Source of the DNA: Verrucomicrobiaceae bacterium UBA1938
GTDB taxonomy: Bacteria > Verrucomicrobiota > Verrucomicrobiia > Verrucomicrobiales > Verrucomicrobiaceae
Reading direction: 5' to 3'
Assembly (NCBI GenBank): GCA_002336895.1
Contig: DDFC01000010.1
Coordinates: 228,240-292,239 of the forward strand
DNA: 64,000 nt
Of the stretch, positions 61,819-64,000 are shown piece by piece. The position numbers and the translations under genes are program-made. Below the pieces are notes generated by a model. The model worked only from the letters and a program-made list of their open reading frames with translations, was not told where the DNA came from and searched no databases. Numbering within the stretch: position 1 is the stretch's first letter; each line of letters opens with the position of its first letter.

Positions 61819-63168
61819 TCACGGCGGCAGCACAAAGGTGCCTTCGCAGGCGTCGGCCATCTGGTGCAGGAGGGAGAGCTCTCCGGGGTTCTGGCCGGGC
61901 TCTTCACCGATGCTGATGGTGTGGATGCGCACCTGGAACTGGGTGTGGATGCGCCGGGCCAGGTCCAGCACCTGCGCGGGGGTGCCGTCGCTGGGCTGGC
62001 CGTCGCTGAGGAAGTAGATGGCGTCGATGCCGCTCTCTGGCAGGATGCGGGTCAGGGCGTGGTTCAGCGCCTCGCACATGGGGGTGCCGCCACGGGCCTG
62101 CAGGCCTTCCACAAACTGCACGGCCTGCTTGTGATTTTTCTCATCATTCACCGCGATGCCGCGCCCGGAGAAGCAGGACGCCACATCCTCCCCAAAGGTC
62201 AGGATGCCGTAGCGCAGCCTGCTGGACTTCGTCTGCAGCGCGGCGAGCACGTTGCTCATCTGCGCGTGCAGTTTGCCGATGCGGTCGTCGGCATTCATGC
62301 TGCCGCTTACGTCCAGGATGAAGAGCGCGCCTTTGCCGCGCACATCCAGGCCGTAAAAGGAGGCCATCTGCATGGCGGGGTCTTCATCCAGCGGCTTGAG
62401 GAGCTTTTGCAGCTTCAGGTATTCGGCGTATTCGGAGCGCGGCAGCATCTTCCACGGGATGCTGGCCTCCTGCGCCTTGATCCAGGCGTCCCACTTGGAC
62501 ACGTCCTGGCCAAAGTCCTGCCCGGTAAGCTGGAAGAGGGAGGCGCGTGCGGAGTCGCCGATGGCATCGTCTCCCAGGTGGGGCAGGAGGGCGCGCAGGC
62601 CGGTGGTGCTGCGCATGCCACCCAGGGCCTCGGTGGCGCAGGCGCGGATGACGTGCGGGCTGGCCGCATCCAGCAGCGTGGCAATGCGGGAGACGACCAC
62701 CTCCGGATTGTCCTGGTAGGCCCCCAGCGCACGCACGGCCATGGCCACGCGGGTGGGGTTCTTGAGGGTGGAAGGCGGCCCCTTCAGCTGCGAGATCAGC
62801 CCCCAGAAGTAGCCGCGTGCCTCCAGCAGGCGGATGCCGGAGAAAAACATCAGCGCGTCGTCATCGCAGGCAGGGTGCCAGGCCAGCCAGTCTGCCAGAG
62901 CCTGCCGGGCCTCTCCGGCGGGCCACTCGGCCACGATCTCGGCCAGGCGCAGCTTCATTCCATAGCCCACTCGGCGGTCATTGACGAGGCTCAGCACAGC
63001 CTCAGCGGCCAGTTTGCCACCGGGGATGTCTTTCAGCGGCTCCAGCGCCTCCTGTTTGCCGCCGCGCACTTCTTTCACCAGCGCCTTGAGCATCGCAGCC
63101 GCATCCTCCGCCGCAGGCAGGGCGGCGGTGTGCAGCAGGAGGAGGATGGCCAGGGCAGGTGAGCGCAT
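61819..63168 (-). CDS. Secreted HEAT-repeat / VWA-domain protein
   Basis: 449 residues from MRSPALAILLLLHTAALPAA (signal peptide). Residues 25-220 form HEAT-like helical repeats (VAMAVRALGAYQDNPEVVV, HVIRACATEALGGMRSTTGL). The VWA domain (about 280-445) has the MIDAS motif DVSGSMNADD (Asp286, Ser288, Ser290), TFGED and later FLSDGQPSDGTP. It probably mediates divalent-cation-dependent protein contacts outside the cytoplasm. Its partner is unknown. The longer frame to 63279 lacks a signal at its start and is not used. Confidence 0.82.
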   Translation of the reverse strand: MRSPALAILLLLHTAALPAAEDAAAMLKALVKEVRGGKQEALEPLKDIPGGKLAAEAVLSLVNDRRVGYGMKLRLAEIVAEWPAGEARQALADWLAWHPACDDDALMFFSGIRLLEARGYFWGLISQLKGPPSTLKNPTRVAMAVRALGAYQDNPEVVVSRIATLLDAASPHVIRACATEALGGMRSTTGLRALLPHLGDDAIGDSARASLFQLTGQDFGQDVSKWDAWIKAQEASIPWKMLPRSEYAEYLKLQKLLKPLDEDPAMQMASFYGLDVRGKGALFILDVSGSMNADDRIGKLHAQMSNVLAALQTKSSRLRYGILTFGEDVASCFSGRGIAVNDEKNHKQAVQFVEGLQARGGTPMCEALNHALTRILPESGIDAIYFLSDGQPSDGTPAQVLDLARRIHTQFQVRIHTISIGEEPGQNPGELSLLHQMADACEGTFVLPP

Positions 63169-63562
63169 GGGGGGGTGAATGACAGATGGCAAAAAGCCGG
63201 ATGGAGAGTATGATAAAATGCTGTGGATCAGTCGTTCACGGGTGATTGAGCCTGAGGCTCGATTTTCTGGCTGCGACATTCATTCGACAGGGATCGTTCT
63301 GGTTTCGTCATTGGACACCCACCAGCCCTAAAAACGCTGTTTCATGCCCCAAATGTGCTTTGAGGGCGGAGAAGATCGTTGATTTCTTTCCAAAAGAGTG
63401 GAAAAGTCTTTGACAGGCGGGCGTGCTGTCCTAACATCGCGCCACTTTTTCGGTCCAAGGCCGGGGTGCATTGTCTCTTGATGCCAGTTGTCAGAGGCTT
63501 GTGTGTCCCGGTTTTCTTGTCGAAAGAGGAGGAGGTCCCTTTGGCGGGCCGCCGCCGGTTAC
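63169..63562. other. Gap upstream of tRNA-Thr
   Basis: 394 nt without a gene. It contains a small GAGCC-TGA-GGCTC hairpin (63248-63260) near the divergent start of the VWA gene and the promoter described separately. Nothing else was recognised. Confidence 0.5.
63410..63437 (+). promoter_or_regulatory. Sigma-70-type promoter for tRNA-Thr and tuf
   Basis: A consensus -35 TTGACA (63410-63415) is separated by 16 nt from a -10-like TAACAT (63432-63437). It lies about 125 nt before tRNA-Thr, the first gene of the expected tRNA-tuf transcript. Confidence 0.6.
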
Positions 63563-63637
63563 GCTGTTATAGCTCAGTGGTAGAGCACGTCCTTGGTAAG
63601 GACGAGGTCGAGGGTTCAAGTCCCTCTAACAGCTCCA
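63563..63637 (+). tRNA. tRNA-Thr(GGT)
   Basis: Cloverleaf: acceptor GCTGTTA with TAACAGC, D arm GCTC/GAGC, anticodon arm CGTCC-TTGGTAA-GGACG with anticodon GGT, T arm GAGGG-TTCAAGT-CCCTC, discriminator T, encoded CCA. It precedes tuf, the classical gene order. Confidence 0.95.
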
Positions 63638-63713
63638 GTGGCGTCGCCGTGGGGGTCTTTCGATACAAGACAAACGAATCAGTCAAGCGCACCCCCTCAA
63701 CTAATCCACCCAC

Positions 63714-64000
63714 ATGGCTAAAGAAGCATTCCAACGCAACAAGCCGCACGTCAACATCGGCACGATTGGCCACGTTGACCACGGCAAGACCACCCTGACC
63801 GCCGCCATCACGACCGTCCTTTCCAAGAAAGGTTTCGCTCAGGCCAAGGCTTACGATCAAATCGACGCAGCTCCTGAAGAAAAAGAGCGCGGTATCACGA
63901 TCAACACCGCCCACGTGGAATACGAAACCGACAAGCGCCACTACGCGCACGTCGACTGCCCCGGCCATGCTGACTATGTGAAGAACATGATCACCGGCGC
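63714..64000 (+). CDS. tuf: Elongation factor Tu, 3' partial
   Basis: The first 95 residues are visible; the gene runs past the window edge. MAKEAFQRNKPHVNIGTIGH is followed by the P-loop GHVDHGKTTLTAAI, the switch region EEKERGITINTAHVEYET and DCPGHADYVKNMITG (G3). EF-Tu delivers aminoacyl-tRNA to the ribosome. Codon use is strongly biased, as expected for a highly expressed gene. tRNA-Thr lies 76 nt upstream. Confidence 0.96.
   Translation, partial: MAKEAFQRNKPHVNIGTIGHVDHGKTTLTAAITTVLSKKGFAQAKAYDQIDAAPEEKERGITINTAHVEYETDKRHYAHVDCPGHADYVKNMITG

Noticed and set aside
1..64000. CRISPR array
   Set aside because: No regularly spaced short direct repeats and no cas genes were found. The only tandem patterns are protein-coding repeats and the hexamer element.

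Overview
The window is one contiguous piece of a GC-rich genome from the phylum Verrucomicrobiota. The best fit is Verrucomicrobiaceae (Prosthecobacter or Verrucomicrobium-like). The evidence is the gene families seen: DUF1501 proteins with a DUF1549/DUF1553 cytochrome partner, a ThuA / PVC-type propeller / CxxCH giant protein, an Amuc_1098-like secretin, and large extracellular repeat proteins with a verrucomicrobial C-terminal module. No species can be named from sequence alone. Most genes have no clear Shine-Dalgarno sequence. There is no prophage, CRISPR array or intact insertion sequence. The accessory character lies in small intergenic repeats and a few cargo genes.

Layout. 1-4598: end of a giant SdrD-B repeat surface protein. 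4711-7475: L,D-transpeptidase, an orphan transposase-type HTH protein, a DMT-like membrane protein, a small membrane protein and an M50-like HExxH membrane protein. 7526-8869: xseA. 9119-10555: a DUF1501 protein without its usual partner. 10569-11749 (minus): a PIN toxin with an overlapping DUF433-containing antitoxin candidate. 11889-15681: HtrA protease, then an OmpR-type regulator and histidine kinase. 15708-18278: hypothetical protein, tRNA-Val(GAC), VC0807-like membrane protein, nadA. 18361-25448: heme-c-type protein, delta-60 repeat protein bracketed by direct repeats, malQ, second L,D-transpeptidase. 25604-31623: lipoprotein, ecto-phosphodiesterase, PQQ-type propeller, membrane protein overlapping a squalene/phytoene synthase.

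31719-42854 holds the PVC-specific block: a 1503-residue ThuA/F5-8C/propeller/HEAT/cytochrome protein, then on the other strand DUF1501, DUF1549/DUF1553 with a LamG insert, and DUF1501. 42958-48852 is mainly housekeeping: mdh, a secretin, a pterin dehydratase and lepA. 49084-54237 is a 1717-residue beta-helix protein. 54287-57117 holds a PLP histidine decarboxylase, a double-ACT protein and signal peptidase I. 57295-59476 (minus) is a small lipoprotein, miaA and aroB, all overlapping. 60193-61521 is a class II Fic protein set between two pairs of inverted palindromic repeats. 61819-63168 is a VWA/HEAT protein. The window ends with tRNA-Thr(GGT) and the start of tuf, in the classical order.

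Most notable observations: (i) three unrelated giant secreted proteins share a C-terminal NLLEYA-type module; (ii) the fic gene lies between mirror-image REP-like palindromes; (iii) several dispersed intergenic repeat families occur, including a 40-nt GAGNNN hexamer repeat, a three-way-junction repeat and TTTCGCAGGC elements; (iv) histidine decarboxylase is paired with a tandem ACT protein; (v) a PIN/DUF433 pair has an unusually large antitoxin; (vi) about 640 nt of foreign-looking codon usage lies inside the 4.5-kb ThuA-cytochrome gene; (vii) a 12-bp stem followed by T8 lies between divergent cell-envelope genes.
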